Source: Pseudomonas lactis (GTDB lineage Bacteria; Pseudomonadota; Gammaproteobacteria; Pseudomonadales; Pseudomonadaceae). Taken from it: 64,000 bases of DNA. Positions within the stretch are counted from its first letter, which is position 1. Each line of letters begins with the position of its first letter. The position numbers and the translations under genes are program-made. The stretch spans positions 28,275 to 92,274 of the forward strand of contig NZ_JYLO01000022.1 in NCBI RefSeq assembly GCF_001439845.1, given 5' to 3'. Below the pieces are notes generated by a model, which was given only the letters and a program-made list of their open reading frames with translations, had not been told where the DNA came from and did not search any database. This document shows positions 7,407 to 16,976 of this stretch, piece after piece.

Positions 7407-10241
7407 TCAGGCCCGGTCGCGTTCCAGCAACGGTTTCAAGTAGTAACCGGTATGCGACTGCGGCATTTCGGAAACCTGCTCCGGAGTGCCCACTGCGATA
7501 ATCTGGCCACCCTTCGAACCACCTTCCGGCCCCAGGTCTACCAGCCAGTCGGCAGTCTTGATCACATCAAGGTTGTGCTCGATCACCACCACGGTATTGC
7601 CGTGGTCTCGCAGGCGGTGCAGTACGTCCAGCAACTGCTGAATATCCGCGAAGTGCAGGCCGGTGGTCGGCTCGTCGAGGATGTACAAGGTTTTGCCGGT
7701 ATCGCGCTTGGACAGCTCGCGAGACAGCTTGACCCGCTGCGCCTCGCCACCCGACAGCGTGGTCGCTGATTGCCCCAGCTTGATGTACGACAGGCCCACA
7801 TCCATCAGCGTCTGCAGCTTGCGCGCCAACGCCGGCACCGCGTCGAAGAACTCGCGAGCTTCCTCGATGGTCATTTCCAGGGTCTCGTGGATGCTCTTGC
7901 CCTTGTACTTGATCTCCAGGGTCTCGCGGTTGTAGCGCTTGCTCTTGCACACATCGCACGGCACGTAGATGTCCGGCAGGAAGTGCATCTCCACCTTGAT
8001 CAGGCCATCGCCCTGGCACGCTTCACAGCGGCCACCCTTGACGTTGAACGAGAACCGACCCGGCCCATAACCCCGTGAGCGCGACTCTGGCACGCCAGCG
8101 AACAACTCGCGGATAGGCGTAAACAGCCCGGTGTAGGTGGCTGGGTTTGAACGCGGCGTACGTCCAATCGGGCTCTGGTCGATGTCGACCACCTTGTCCA
8201 GATGCTCCAGGCCCTTGATGCTGTCGTGGGCCGCTGCTTCCAGGGTGGTCGCGCCGTTCAGGGCGGTAGCACTCAGGGGGAACAGGGTGTTGTTGATCAG
8301 CGTCGACTTGCCCGAACCGGAAACACCGGTCACGCAAGTCAGCAGGCCCAGCGGAATCTCCAGGTCGACATTGCGCAGGTTGTTGCCGCGCGCGCCCTTG
8401 AGGTGTAGCGCCATCTTCTTGTTGCGCGGTGTGCGCTTGGCGGGCACTTCAATCTTCACACGGCCGGACAGGTATTTGCCGGTCAGTGAATCAGGATGTG
8501 CCATCACCTCGGCAGGCGTGCCTTCAGCAACGATATGGCCACCATGCACGCCCGCGCCGGGGCCGATATCGACTACGTAGTCCGCCAGGCGGATAGCGTC
8601 TTCATCATGCTCGACCACGATCACGGTATTGCCAATATCGCGCAGGTGTTTCAGCGTGCCCAGCAAGCGGTCATTGTCCCGTTGGTGCAAGCCAATCGAC
8701 GGCTCGTCGAGGATATACAGCACGCCCACAAGGCCGGCGCCAATCTGGCTGGCCAGGCGAATGCGCTGCGCCTCACCGCCGGATAAGGTGTCGGCGCTGC
8801 GGTCCAGCGACAGATAGTCCAGGCCCACGTTAACCAGGAACTGCAATCGCTCGCGAATTTCCTTGAGGATCTTGTCGGCAATTTCCCCGCGACGACCGGT
8901 CAGCTTCAGCACGCCAAAGTATTCACAGGCATCGCCGATCGGCAGGTTGGTCACTGCCGGCAGGGTCTTCTCGCCTACCCATACATGCCGGGCTTCACGG
9001 CGCAGGCGCGTGCCACGGCAATCCGGGCATGGCTGTGTGCTGAGGAATTTCGCCAGCTCCTCGCGCACGCTCGCCGATTCGGTTTCGCGGTAGCGGCGTT
9101 CCAGGTTCGGCACGATGCCTTCGAACGGGTGCGAGCGCTTGACGATATCGCCGCGGTCGTTCAGGTATTTGAAGTCGACATTCTGTGAACCGCTGCCATT
9201 GAGAACGACTTTCTGCTGGTCTGCCGGCAGTTGGTTGAATGGCACTTCCAGGCTGAATTTGTAGTGGGACGCCAATGACCCAAGCATCTGGAAGTAGTAG
9301 ACGTTACGCCTGTCCCAGCCACGTATCGCACCCTCGGCCAAGGTCAGTTCGCCATTGACCAGGCGCTTGATATCGAAAAACTGTTTCACACCCAGGCCGT
9401 CGCAAGTCGGGCAGGCGCCGGCCGGGTTGTTGAAGGAAAACAGCTTGGGTTCCAGCTCACTGATGGCATGGCCACAGATAGGGCAGGCGAAACGCGCGGA
9501 GAAGATGATCTCTTCGCCCGGCTCGTCATCCATCGGCGCTACCAGGGCAATGCCATCGGCCAGCTTCAGCGCGGTTTCGAACGATTCCGCCAAACGCTGC
9601 TGCAGGTCGGCGCGCACCTTGAAACGGTCGACCACCACATCAATGGAGTGCTTTTTCTGCTTGTCCAGCTTCGGCGCTTCGTCCAGCTCATAGAGCTTGC
9701 CGTTGATGCGCGCCCGCACGAAGCCCTGGGCCCGCAGCTCTTCGAAGACCGACAGGTGTTCACCCTTGCGCTCGCGAATGACGGGCGCCAGCAGCATCAG
9801 CTTGGCGCCTTCGGGCTGGGCCAGCACCAGGTCGACCATCTGGCTGACGGTCTGGGCTTCCAGGGGGATATCGTGGTCCGGGCAACGGGGGATACCCACG
9901 CGTGCGTACAGCAGGCGCAGGTAGTCGTAGATCTCGGTAATGGTACCCACGGTAGAGCGCGGGTTGTGAGACGTGGACTTCTGCTCGATGGAAATAGCCG
10001 GCGACAGGCCTTCAATGGTGTCGACATCGGGCTTTTCCATCATCGACAGGAACTGCCGGGCGTAGGCCGACAGCGATTCCACATAGCGACGCTGACCTTC
10101 GGCATACAGCGTGTCGAACGCCAGGGACGATTTGCCGGAGCCGGACAAGCCGGTGATGACGATCAGTTTGTCCCGGGGCAGGGTCAGGTCGATGTTCTTC
10201 AGGTTGTGGGTTCTAGCCCCACGAATCAGGATCTTGTCCAA
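7407..10241 (-). CDS. uvrA: Excinuclease ABC subunit A
   Basis: The DNA-damage recognition ATPase of nucleotide-excision repair. The 944-residue product has two ABC ATPase modules: Walker A GLSGSGKS at 31-38 and GVSGSGKS in the second half, and signatures LSGGEAQRIRLA and LSGGEAQRVKLS. Zinc-binding CPIC/CPTC and CEAC/CDVC pairs are present. The start is a TTG at 10241 preceded by GCGAGG with 5-base spacing; this gives the conserved N-terminus MDKILIRGARTHN. Longer in-frame starts further upstream have no such support. It is divergent from the MFS gene. Confidence 0.95.
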   Translation of the reverse strand: MDKILIRGARTHNLKNIDLTLPRDKLIVITGLSGSGKSSLAFDTLYAEGQRRYVESLSAYARQFLSMMEKPDVDTIEGLSPAISIEQKSTSHNPRSTVGTITEIYDYLRLLYARVGIPRCPDHDIPLEAQTVSQMVDLVLAQPEGAKLMLLAPVIRERKGEHLSVFEELRAQGFVRARINGKLYELDEAPKLDKQKKHSIDVVVDRFKVRADLQQRLAESFETALKLADGIALVAPMDDEPGEEIIFSARFACPICGHAISELEPKLFSFNNPAGACPTCDGLGVKQFFDIKRLVNGELTLAEGAIRGWDRRNVYYFQMLGSLASHYKFSLEVPFNQLPADQQKVVLNGSGSQNVDFKYLNDRGDIVKRSHPFEGIVPNLERRYRETESASVREELAKFLSTQPCPDCRGTRLRREARHVWVGEKTLPAVTNLPIGDACEYFGVLKLTGRRGEIADKILKEIRERLQFLVNVGLDYLSLDRSADTLSGGEAQRIRLASQIGAGLVGVLYILDEPSIGLHQRDNDRLLGTLKHLRDIGNTVIVVEHDEDAIRLADYVVDIGPGAGVHGGHIVAEGTPAEVMAHPDSLTGKYLSGRVKIEVPAKRTPRNKKMALHLKGARGNNLRNVDLEIPLGLLTCVTGVSGSGKSTLINNTLFPLSATALNGATTLEAAAHDSIKGLEHLDKVVDIDQSPIGRTPRSNPATYTGLFTPIRELFAGVPESRSRGYGPGRFSFNVKGGRCEACQGDGLIKVEMHFLPDIYVPCDVCKSKRYNRETLEIKYKGKSIHETLEMTIEEAREFFDAVPALARKLQTLMDVGLSYIKLGQSATTLSGGEAQRVKLSRELSKRDTGKTLYILDEPTTGLHFADIQQLLDVLHRLRDHGNTVVVIEHNLDVIKTADWLVDLGPEGGSKGGQIIAVGTPEQVSEMPQSHTGYYLKPLLERDRA

Positions 10242-10291
10242 GATGGCCTCGCACGGCGGGCGTAAATGATGCCGGAGTATACGGCTAAAGA

Positions 10292-10307
10292 CTGGATGAA
10301 TATACAC
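10292..10307. promoter_or_regulatory. Candidate LexA box between uvrA and the MFS gene
   Basis: CTGGATGAATATACAC matches 12 of 16 bases of the LexA consensus CTGTATATATATACAG, with the CTG and ACA cores kept. It lies 51 bases upstream of the uvrA start. uvrA is a LexA target in E. coli; regulation here is inferred and the match is imperfect. Confidence 0.35.
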
Positions 10308-10419
10308 TGTCAAAACGCCGCTTGCAGCCTTACATGAAAGCTGCGCGGCAAAGCGCCGCATATACCCTCTCAATCGATGGGACTGGTAGAATCGCCGCCG
10401 GTTCACACGAGGTTTTTCC

Positions 10420-11814
10420 ATGCACGATCCCCACAGCGAACGCATGAGTAGCGGCGAGACCCGAGCGGCAAGCGGTCTGGCCCTGGTGTTCGCCTTCCGT
10501 ATGCTGGGCATGTTTATGGTGTTGCCGGTGCTGGCCACCTATGGGATGGATCTCGCAGGGGCGACCCCCGCCTTGATCGGCCTGGCGATTGGCGCCTATG
10601 GCCTGACCCAGGCAATTTTCCAGATCCCGTTCGGGATTATTTCCGACCGCATTGGCCGTCGCCCGGTGATCTATCTCGGGCTGATCGTATTCGCCCTTGG
10701 CAGTGTGCTGGCGGCCCAGTCCGATTCGATCTGGGGCGTGATCGCCGGGCGCATCCTGCAGGGCGCCGGTGCGATTTCCGCCGCCGTGATGGCGCTGCTC
10801 TCGGACCTGACCCGCGAACAACACCGCACCAAGGCCATGGCGATGATCGGCATGACCATCGGCTTGTCGTTTGCCGTGGCCATGGTGGTGGGCCCCTTGC
10901 TCACGCGTGCGTTCGGCTTGCATGGGCTGTTCCTGGCCACGGGCGGCATGGCGTTGTTTGGCATCCTGATCGTGGCGTTTATGGTGCCGCGCTCCACCGG
11001 CACCCTGGCGCACCGTGAATCGGGCGTTGCACGCAAGGCGTTGCTGCCGACGCTCAAGCACCCGGACCTGCTGCGCCTGGATTTAGGTATCTTCGTATTA
11101 CACGCCATGCTGATGTGCAGCTTCGTCGCCTTGCCCCTGGCCCTGGTGGAAAAAGCCGGGCTGCCCAAGGAACAGCACTGGTGGGTCTACCTCACTGCGT
11201 TGTTGATTTCGTTCTTCGCCATGATCCCGTTCATCATCTATGGCGAGAAGAAACGCAAAATGAAACGAGTTTTACTCGGCGCCGTCGCGACATTGATGCT
11301 CACTGAACTATTCTTCTGGCAGTTCGGCGACAGCCTGCGCGCACTGTTGATCGGCACGGTGGTGTTTTTCACCGCGTTCAACCTGCTCGAAGCGTCGTTG
11401 CCGTCGCTGATCAGTAAAGTTTCACCGGCGGGCGGTAAGGGCACGGCCATGGGGGTGTATTCCACCAGCCAGTTCCTGGGCTCCGCGTTGGGCGGCATCA
11501 TGGGCGGCTGGATGTTCCAGCATGGCGGTTTGTCGGTTGTGTTCCTCGGATGCGCCGCGCTGGCTGCACTTTGGCTGGTCTTTGCTGTTACCATGCGCGA
11601 ACCTCCCTACGTCACCAGCCTGCGTTTGCCGCTATCGCCCGAGGCGATCCGCGAAGCCGGCCTGGTCGAGCGCCTGAAGGCCGTGGTAGGGGTAACGGAT
11701 GCAGTGGTGGTCGCTGAAGAGGCGGCCATTTACATCAAATTGGACACCGAATTATTGGATCGCGCGACGCTCGAGCAACTGGTCAACCCAGTGCCGACAG
11801 CGCGCCCAGCCTAG
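10420..11814 (+). CDS. MFS transporter with YajR-like C-terminal domain
   Basis: An inner-membrane carrier of 464 residues with about twelve hydrophobic segments. The MFS motif A lies in the first cytoplasmic loop (GIISDRIGRRPVI, about 70-82). A soluble tail of roughly 65 residues after the last membrane segment resembles the ferredoxin-like YAM domain of E. coli YajR, also proton-coupled and of unknown substrate. Nine bases separate its stop from ssb, so the two may be co-transcribed. The substrate cannot be read from sequence. Confidence 0.85.
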   Translation: MHDPHSERMSSGETRAASGLALVFAFRMLGMFMVLPVLATYGMDLAGATPALIGLAIGAYGLTQAIFQIPFGIISDRIGRRPVIYLGLIVFALGSVLAAQSDSIWGVIAGRILQGAGAISAAVMALLSDLTREQHRTKAMAMIGMTIGLSFAVAMVVGPLLTRAFGLHGLFLATGGMALFGILIVAFMVPRSTGTLAHRESGVARKALLPTLKHPDLLRLDLGIFVLHAMLMCSFVALPLALVEKAGLPKEQHWWVYLTALLISFFAMIPFIIYGEKKRKMKRVLLGAVATLMLTELFFWQFGDSLRALLIGTVVFFTAFNLLEASLPSLISKVSPAGGKGTAMGVYSTSQFLGSALGGIMGGWMFQHGGLSVVFLGCAALAALWLVFAVTMREPPYVTSLRLPLSPEAIREAGLVERLKAVVGVTDAVVVAEEAAIYIKLDTELLDRATLEQLVNPVPTARPA

Positions 11815-11823
11815 GAGAACGTT

Positions 11824-12339
11824 ATGGCCCGTGGGGTTAACAAAGTCATATTGGTCGGTACTTGCGGCCAGGATCCCGAAGTTCGCTACTTGCCTAACGG
11901 TAATGCTGTGACCAACCTGAGTCTGGCGACCAGCGAGCAATGGACCGATAAGCAGACCAACGAGCGCAAAGAGAAAACCGAGTGGCACCGCGTGTCGTTG
12001 TTCGGCAAGGTCGCAGAGATCGCCGGTGAATACCTGCGCAAAGGTTCGCAGGTGTACATCGAAGGCAAACTGCAAACCCGCGAGTGGGAAAAAGACGGCA
12101 TCAAGCGTTACACCACCGAAATCGTGGTCGACATGCAAGGCACCATGCAACTGCTGGGCGGCCGTCCACAGGGCGACCAACAGGGCCAGGGCGGCATGTC
12201 CAACTCGGCACCGCGCCCACAGCAGTCGCGTCCGCAGCCAAGCCAACAGCCACAGCGTGAGTCGCGCCCAGCGCCACAACAGGCTGCTCCGCAACCGGCT
12301 CCGGATTTCGACAGCTTTGATGACGATATCCCGTTCTAA
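11824..12339 (+). CDS. ssb: Single-stranded DNA-binding protein
   Basis: Binds and protects single-stranded DNA in replication and repair. The 171-residue product has the OB-fold (about 1-112, starting MARGVNKVILVGTCGQDPEVRY). A Gln/Pro-rich linker (about 115-160) leads to the acidic tip DFDSFDDDIPF, which recruits partner enzymes. The gene order uvrA/MFS/ssb is the usual Pseudomonas arrangement. A terminator follows. Confidence 0.97.
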   Translation: MARGVNKVILVGTCGQDPEVRYLPNGNAVTNLSLATSEQWTDKQTNERKEKTEWHRVSLFGKVAEIAGEYLRKGSQVYIEGKLQTREWEKDGIKRYTTEIVVDMQGTMQLLGGRPQGDQQGQGGMSNSAPRPQQSRPQPSQQPQRESRPAPQQAAPQPAPDFDSFDDDIPF

Positions 12340-12364
12340 GGTCCAAGACCGACCCTGAACAAAC

Positions 12365-12398
12365 AAAACCCCCGATAGCGAAAGCATCGGGGGTTTTT
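12365..12398 (+). terminator. Intrinsic terminator after ssb
   Basis: The stem ACCCCCGAT / ATCGGGGGT is flanked by A and T runs, with loop AGCGAAAGC. The T run after it is six bases long. It lies 26 bases after the ssb stop. Confidence 0.88.
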
Positions 12399-12524
12399 TA
12401 TGGGCAATGCCCAGGTGTCGGTGCACGGGATGCCTTTGTGCAGACAGCACACCAACCCCGACATTTGTTCTCATGGCTCACAAGATTTAGGCTGTCGCCA
12501 CCTCTAGCAAGAAGGAAAGCTGTG

Positions 12525-13286
12525 ATGACCTGGTCCGCCAAGCAGTACACGATGTTCGAACAGCAGCGCACTCGCCCCGTCCGTGACCTGGTGGCAGCCA
12601 TTCCCAACATCGACGTGACCACCGCTGTCGACCTGGGATGCGGGCCGGGGAACTCCACCGAAGTACTGGCCGAGCGTTTCCCCCAAGCGCACGTCACGGG
12701 CATGGACAGCTCCGATGACATGTTGGTAGACGCACGCAAGCGCCTGCCCAGGTTGAACTTCGAGCTGGCAGACATCGGCGCCTGGCATCCGGCGCAACGC
12801 TTGGATGTGATCCTGGCCAATGCCTCGCTGCAATGGCTGCCCGATCACGCCACGCTGTACCCGCACTTGGTCCACCAACTGAACCCAGGCGGTACGCTGG
12901 CGGTGCAAACCCCGGACAATCTGGACGAGCCCGCCCATCGCCTGGCCCGTGAAGTTGCGGCCGATGGCCCATGGGCGGCCAAGATAGGGGCGGTCAAACA
13001 CAATGAGCGGCACACCGCCAGTTACTACTACGAACTGCTGAGCAAGCATTGCAGTACCGTGGATGTGTGGCGCACCACCTATCAGCACCCGTTGGCGGAC
13101 CACGGGGCGGTGGTGGAGTGGTTCAAGGCTTCGGCATTACGGCCTTTTCTTGCGCCGTTGACCGACGATGAAAAAGCCGCCTTCCTGCAGCAATACCAGG
13201 CGCGAATTACCCAGGCTTATCCAGCCCTGGCCGATGGCACGGTGTTGTTGCCCTTTCCGCGCCTGTTCATCATTGCCACACGCTAA
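12525..13286 (+). CDS. tam: Trans-aconitate 2-methyltransferase
   Basis: Methylates trans-aconitate, a by-product that inhibits aconitase, using S-adenosylmethionine. The 253-residue product has the E. coli Tam length. The SAM-binding motif VDLGCGPGNST is at 35-45, and the substrate-side segment LANASLQWLPDH follows. The ATG at 12525 (MTWSAKQYTMFEQQR) has AAGGAA upstream and gives the family start; an in-frame extension to 12438 lacks conservation. It stands alone, convergent with a minus-strand hydrolase. Confidence 0.88.
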   Translation: MTWSAKQYTMFEQQRTRPVRDLVAAIPNIDVTTAVDLGCGPGNSTEVLAERFPQAHVTGMDSSDDMLVDARKRLPRLNFELADIGAWHPAQRLDVILANASLQWLPDHATLYPHLVHQLNPGGTLAVQTPDNLDEPAHRLAREVAADGPWAAKIGAVKHNERHTASYYYELLSKHCSTVDVWRTTYQHPLADHGAVVEWFKASALRPFLAPLTDDEKAAFLQQYQARITQAYPALADGTVLLPFPRLFIIATR

Positions 13287-13307
13287 AGCGATCAGCCCGG
13301 GTGGCGG

Positions 13308-13871
13308 TCACGCGGCCGCTGCTTGGGCCTTCAAATATTCCTCTGCCGACACCACACCCGCATAGCCAAAGGCCAGGGAGGCCATGTACGCGCCGTGTAC
13401 CTGCGCTGCCGGAATCACCTGGCCGTTGAACTCCTGGTCGCGGGTCGCGCAGGCATCATGAATCACCGTAACCTTGTAGCCCAGGTCCGCCGCTGCCCGC
13501 ACCACGGCGTCAACGCACATATGGCTCATGCTCCCCACTACCACCACGTCGGTGATGCTGCGCTGTTCCAGCAGTTCGCGCAGGTTGGTTTGGCGAAACG
13601 CATTCACGAAGTGTTTGAGTACCACCGGCTCATCGCCCTTGTTGATTACCTTGGCATGCAAGTGCGCGCCTTCGGAGCCCGGGGTGAAGAAGGGTGCGTC
13701 GTCGCCAGCGAACTCATGGCGTACATGAATCACCGCATCGCCTGCTTGCCGAAACGCCTGTAGCACCTGCGCCGCCTTGTCCGCTGCGGCTTCCACGCCG
13801 TCGAGCGGCCACTTGCCCTGGGGGAAGTAGTCGTTCTGGATATCGATTAGGATGAGCGCCTGCTTGGCCAT
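13308..13871 (-). CDS. Isochorismatase-fold cysteine hydrolase
   Basis: The 187-residue enzyme has the cysteine-hydrolase (nicotinamidase/isochorismatase) fold. The triad is visible: Asp10 (ILIDIQNDYF), Lys86 (VVLKHFVNAF) and Cys119 (GSMSHMCVDA). The family cleaves amide or ester-like bonds of small molecules; the substrate here is unknown. It is divergent from a GlxA-type regulator whose start is 96 bases away, a typical regulator-target pairing. Confidence 0.85.
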   Translation of the reverse strand: MAKQALILIDIQNDYFPQGKWPLDGVEAAADKAAQVLQAFRQAGDAVIHVRHEFAGDDAPFFTPGSEGAHLHAKVINKGDEPVVLKHFVNAFRQTNLRELLEQRSITDVVVVGSMSHMCVDAVVRAAADLGYKVTVIHDACATRDQEFNGQVIPAAQVHGAYMASLAFGYAGVVSAEEYLKAQAAAA

Positions 13872-13967
13872 GTATGTTGCCTCGTGATGGGTTGATGGGC
13901 CTAGTATCTTATCTGGCGATCACACCGAGAATTGGCTGCACCGACAATAACAGGGGGAAAACTGACA

Positions 13968-14939
13968 ATGGCCGCGCAACGCAGCACTGTCGAGCTGGGT
14001 GTGTTGATCTACCAGGGCGCGCAACTCGCCGCAGTCCACGGGCTGACTGACCTGTTCGGGGTCGCCAACCGCATCGCCGCCGAGCATGAATCTGCGCAAC
14101 TGCCGCTGCTGCGGGTCAGCCACTGGCAGGTAGATGCCCACGGCACGCCCGCGCGCACGTTCGACAGCCATCCCGGCCCCGACCAACCGATGATGGCCGT
14201 GCTGGTGCCACCCTCGATTGCCGAGTTCACCGAAGACCAGGCGCCGCCTGCACTGCTGCAATGGCTGCGCCAGCAACATGCGGCCGGCACCGTGCTGGGC
14301 GGTGTGTGCATCGGTTCGATCATGCTGGCGCGCAGCGGCTTGTTGGATGGTCGCAGCGCCACCACTCACTGGTCTTCCGCGAAGTCCTTTGCGGCCAGTT
14401 ACCCGGCGGTGCGCCTGGAAGCGGATAAACCCATTGTCGATGACGGCGACCTGATCACCTCCGCTGGGCTGATGGCCTGGTCCGAACTGGGCCTGCGCCT
14501 GGTCGACCGCCTGATGGGCCCGAGCGTTGCAGCCGACACGGCGCGTTTTCTGGTGATTGAACACAGCGCCAGTGCCAGCCAGTGCGGTAGCAACTTTGCG
14601 CCGATTCTCAGGCATGGTGATGGTGCGGTTCTCAAGGTCCAGCATTGGCTGCAGGCCAGTGGCGCGGTGGATGTGTCCGTGGCGGCGATGGCGCAGGAGG
14701 CCAACCTGGAGGAGCGCACGTTCTTGCGGCGATTTCGCAACGCCACCGGGTTGAAACCCACCGAGTACTGCCAGCACCTGCGGGTCGGCAAGGCACGGCA
14801 GATGCTGGAGTTCACCAACGGCACGATCGATCACATTGCCTGGACCGTGGGCTATCAGGACCCCAGCGCCTTTCGCGCCATTTTCAAGAAAATCACGGGC
14901 TTGTCCCCCAGCGATTACCGCAACCGTTTTGGGGTTTGA
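13968..14939 (+). CDS. GlxA-type AraC-family transcriptional regulator
   Basis: The 323-residue regulator has an N-terminal DJ-1/PfpI-like (class I amidotransferase-like) domain, about 8-195, with the nucleophile-elbow cysteine C114 in GGVCIGSIML. A C-terminal AraC double helix-turn-helix follows (about 215-320; TFLRRFRNATGLKPTEYCQ is the second recognition region). The ATG at 13968 follows AGGGGGA with 9-base spacing and is preferred over a TTG at 13932. It probably controls the divergent hydrolase; the ligand is unknown. Confidence 0.88.
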   Translation: MAAQRSTVELGVLIYQGAQLAAVHGLTDLFGVANRIAAEHESAQLPLLRVSHWQVDAHGTPARTFDSHPGPDQPMMAVLVPPSIAEFTEDQAPPALLQWLRQQHAAGTVLGGVCIGSIMLARSGLLDGRSATTHWSSAKSFAASYPAVRLEADKPIVDDGDLITSAGLMAWSELGLRLVDRLMGPSVAADTARFLVIEHSASASQCGSNFAPILRHGDGAVLKVQHWLQASGAVDVSVAAMAQEANLEERTFLRRFRNATGLKPTEYCQHLRVGKARQMLEFTNGTIDHIAWTVGYQDPSAFRAIFKKITGLSPSDYRNRFGV

Positions 14940-14940
14940 A

Positions 14941-14995
14941 TCGTGCAGAACGCCGCAGGGTTAACTTAGGGTCGTGCAGAATAAAACAGGCTAAC
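14941..14995 (+). repeat. Two short direct repeats before the DUF3182 gene
   Basis: TCGTGCAGAACGCCGCAGGG with its TTAAC tail (14941-14965) and TCGTGCAGAATAAAACAGGC with TAAC (14972-14995) repeat at 31-base spacing, about three helical turns. They sit directly after the AraC-type regulator gene and about 110 bases before the DUF3182 start. They could be a regulator's paired half-sites, since AraC proteins use direct repeats; this is inference from position only. Confidence 0.35.
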
Positions 14996-15107
14996 GGCCA
15001 TCACTTCTTGCGCAACTGATTGATTTTACGACCATCCCCGCAAACCCTATGTTGGCCTGATCCATGCAGCCCTCCTGCTACACAACGGCTGATAGAAAGG
15101 GGAACGC

Positions 15108-16217
15108 ATGACCCCCATAAGTCGCAAGAAGCTGGTGGTCGCCCACTCCATGCGAGAAGGCGCGCCCCTGCATGAAATTGAAACCAACCGTGCACTCGCG
15201 CGCTGGCTGGCGCAGATCCTGGGGCTCAAGTTCGGTGGTAGCTACGACCCGGCCCTGCATGCGGGCCGGGAATTGTACCTGCTGCCCACGCAAACGCTGG
15301 TCGGACCTGCCCAAGCGCAACGGCTCAATATCAAAGGGCCACAAGATCTGTGGGGCGGCTATGTCGATCACGCTTTCATCTGCACCAAAGCCATCAGTCA
15401 CGGCCTGCTGAGTCCCGAGGCCAAGGCGCCCGAAGGCTGGTCGCCGACATTCTGCGAGCGTGTGCGTGACGTGGTGTTGGACGGCGTGAGTGTGTTCGCC
15501 CTTGAGGATGCACGGCCTGCCGCGACCCGCTTGCTCTACAGCGGCCCGATTCGTCTGAAACCCGTAAATGCCTGTGCAGGGCGGGGGCAGGAAGTTATCC
15601 ACAGCCTGGATGAATTCGACGCGATAGTGGCCCGCCCGGAAGCGGCCCGAATGTTCAATCAAGGCGTGGTGCTGGAACAAGACCTGCACGAGGTGGTCAC
15701 CCATAGTGTGGGCCAGAGTTTTATCGGCGATCACCTCTTCAGCTACTGCGGCGAGCAGCACCTGACGCAAGACGGGCAGGGCGAAGAGGTCTACGGCGGT
15801 TCCGATCTGCTGGTCGTCCCCGGTGATTACGCAGCCCTGCTCGAACTGGATCTGCCTGAAGACGTGCGTAAGGCTATCGAACAGGCGCTGGTTTTTGACC
15901 GAGCCGCGAATGAAGCCTACCCAAGCTTCTTCGCCTCGCGCCGCAACTACGACATCGCCCAAGGCCTGGACAGCACAGGCCAGCGCCGCAGTGGCGTGCT
16001 CGAACAATCCTGGCGCATGGGCGGGGCCAGTAGCGCGGAAGTCGCGGCGCTGCAGAGCTTTATCAACCACCCGGGCCTGAAGGCCATCCGTGTGTCCTCG
16101 GTAGAAACCTATGTAGACCAAGCGCTGCCGGCGGATGCCATCGAGGTATACCGAGGCCCGGCCGAGAACAGCGACTTTCTACTCAAGTATGTGACGGTCC
16201 AGACTTATGACGGCTAG
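15108..16217 (+). CDS. DUF3182 family protein
   Basis: The 369-residue soluble protein is assigned to DUF3182 from overall recollection of the family; its function is unknown. There is no signal peptide. The central part (SGPIRLKPVNACAGRGQEVI, then an EQDL turn and GSDLLVV) resembles the lysine and glycine loops of ATP-grasp enzymes, so a ligase-like ATP-using role is possible. The ATG at 15108 is preceded by AAAGGGGAAC. The stop overlaps the next gene by 11 bases, so the two proteins are probably made together. Confidence 0.65.
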   Translation: MTPISRKKLVVAHSMREGAPLHEIETNRALARWLAQILGLKFGGSYDPALHAGRELYLLPTQTLVGPAQAQRLNIKGPQDLWGGYVDHAFICTKAISHGLLSPEAKAPEGWSPTFCERVRDVVLDGVSVFALEDARPAATRLLYSGPIRLKPVNACAGRGQEVIHSLDEFDAIVARPEAARMFNQGVVLEQDLHEVVTHSVGQSFIGDHLFSYCGEQHLTQDGQGEEVYGGSDLLVVPGDYAALLELDLPEDVRKAIEQALVFDRAANEAYPSFFASRRNYDIAQGLDSTGQRRSGVLEQSWRMGGASSAEVAALQSFINHPGLKAIRVSSVETYVDQALPADAIEVYRGPAENSDFLLKYVTVQTYDG

Positions 16218-16962
16218 AAGCGAGAGCATCAGCATTGATATAGACGACGAACAAATGAGCGGGACCTTCCTCAGCCCCAAGTCCAAAGTGCCCGGTGTGT
16301 TGTTCGTGCACGGTTGGGGCGGTAGCCAGGAGCGCGACTTGGAGCGAGCCAAAGGTATCGCAGGCCTTGGGTGTGTGTGCCTGACCTTCGACCTGCGTGG
16401 CCATGCTGGCACCGGCATCCCCTTGTCCCGCGTCACCCGCGAAGACAACCTGCGCGACCTGCTGGCTGCTTACGACCGCCTACTGTCCCACCCGGCAATA
16501 GACACCTCGGCGGTGGCAGTGGTGGGCACCAGTTATGGCGGCTACTTGGCGGCGATCCTCACCTCGTTGCGCCCGGTACGCTGGCTGGCGCTGCGAGTGC
16601 CGGCACTGTACCGCGACCAGGAATGGCTCAAGCCCAAGCGCGATTTGGACAAAGCCGACCTGATGGATTACCGCGGCACCCTGGTGCACGCCGAAACCAA
16701 TCGGGCCCTGCATGCCTGTGCGCAATTTACCGGCGATGTGCTGATTGTCGAATCGGAAACCGACGACCATGTGCCCCACGCCACCATCATGAGTTATCGT
16801 GCGGCGTGCCAGCAGACCCACTCCCTGACCCACCGCATCATCGACGGTGCCGACCATTCCCTGAGCGACCCGGTGTCGCAACAGGCGTACACCTCGATAC
16901 TGGTGGACTGGATTACCGAGATGGTGGTGGGGGAGCGGTTGAGCATCATTCAGTCCCGATAG
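16207..16962 (+). CDS. Alpha/beta-hydrolase
   Basis: The 251-residue serine hydrolase has the oxyanion region HGWGGS (35-40), the nucleophile Ser109 in GTSYGG, and a catalytic histidine in GADHSLSD near residue 228. No signal peptide is seen, so it acts in the cytoplasm. The start lies inside the end of the DUF3182 gene, pointing to translational coupling and a shared pathway. The natural ester or peptide substrate is not evident. Confidence 0.8.
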   Translation: MTARSESISIDIDDEQMSGTFLSPKSKVPGVLFVHGWGGSQERDLERAKGIAGLGCVCLTFDLRGHAGTGIPLSRVTREDNLRDLLAAYDRLLSHPAIDTSAVAVVGTSYGGYLAAILTSLRPVRWLALRVPALYRDQEWLKPKRDLDKADLMDYRGTLVHAETNRALHACAQFTGDVLIVESETDDHVPHATIMSYRAACQQTHSLTHRIIDGADHSLSDPVSQQAYTSILVDWITEMVVGERLSIIQSR

Positions 16963-16976
16963 GTGTCGCCCTTTTG

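Noticed and set aside
13932..13967. TTG start for the GlxA-type regulator
   Set aside because: The ATG at 13968 has a strong purine-rich ribosome site at correct spacing, and the extra 12 residues look unstructured.
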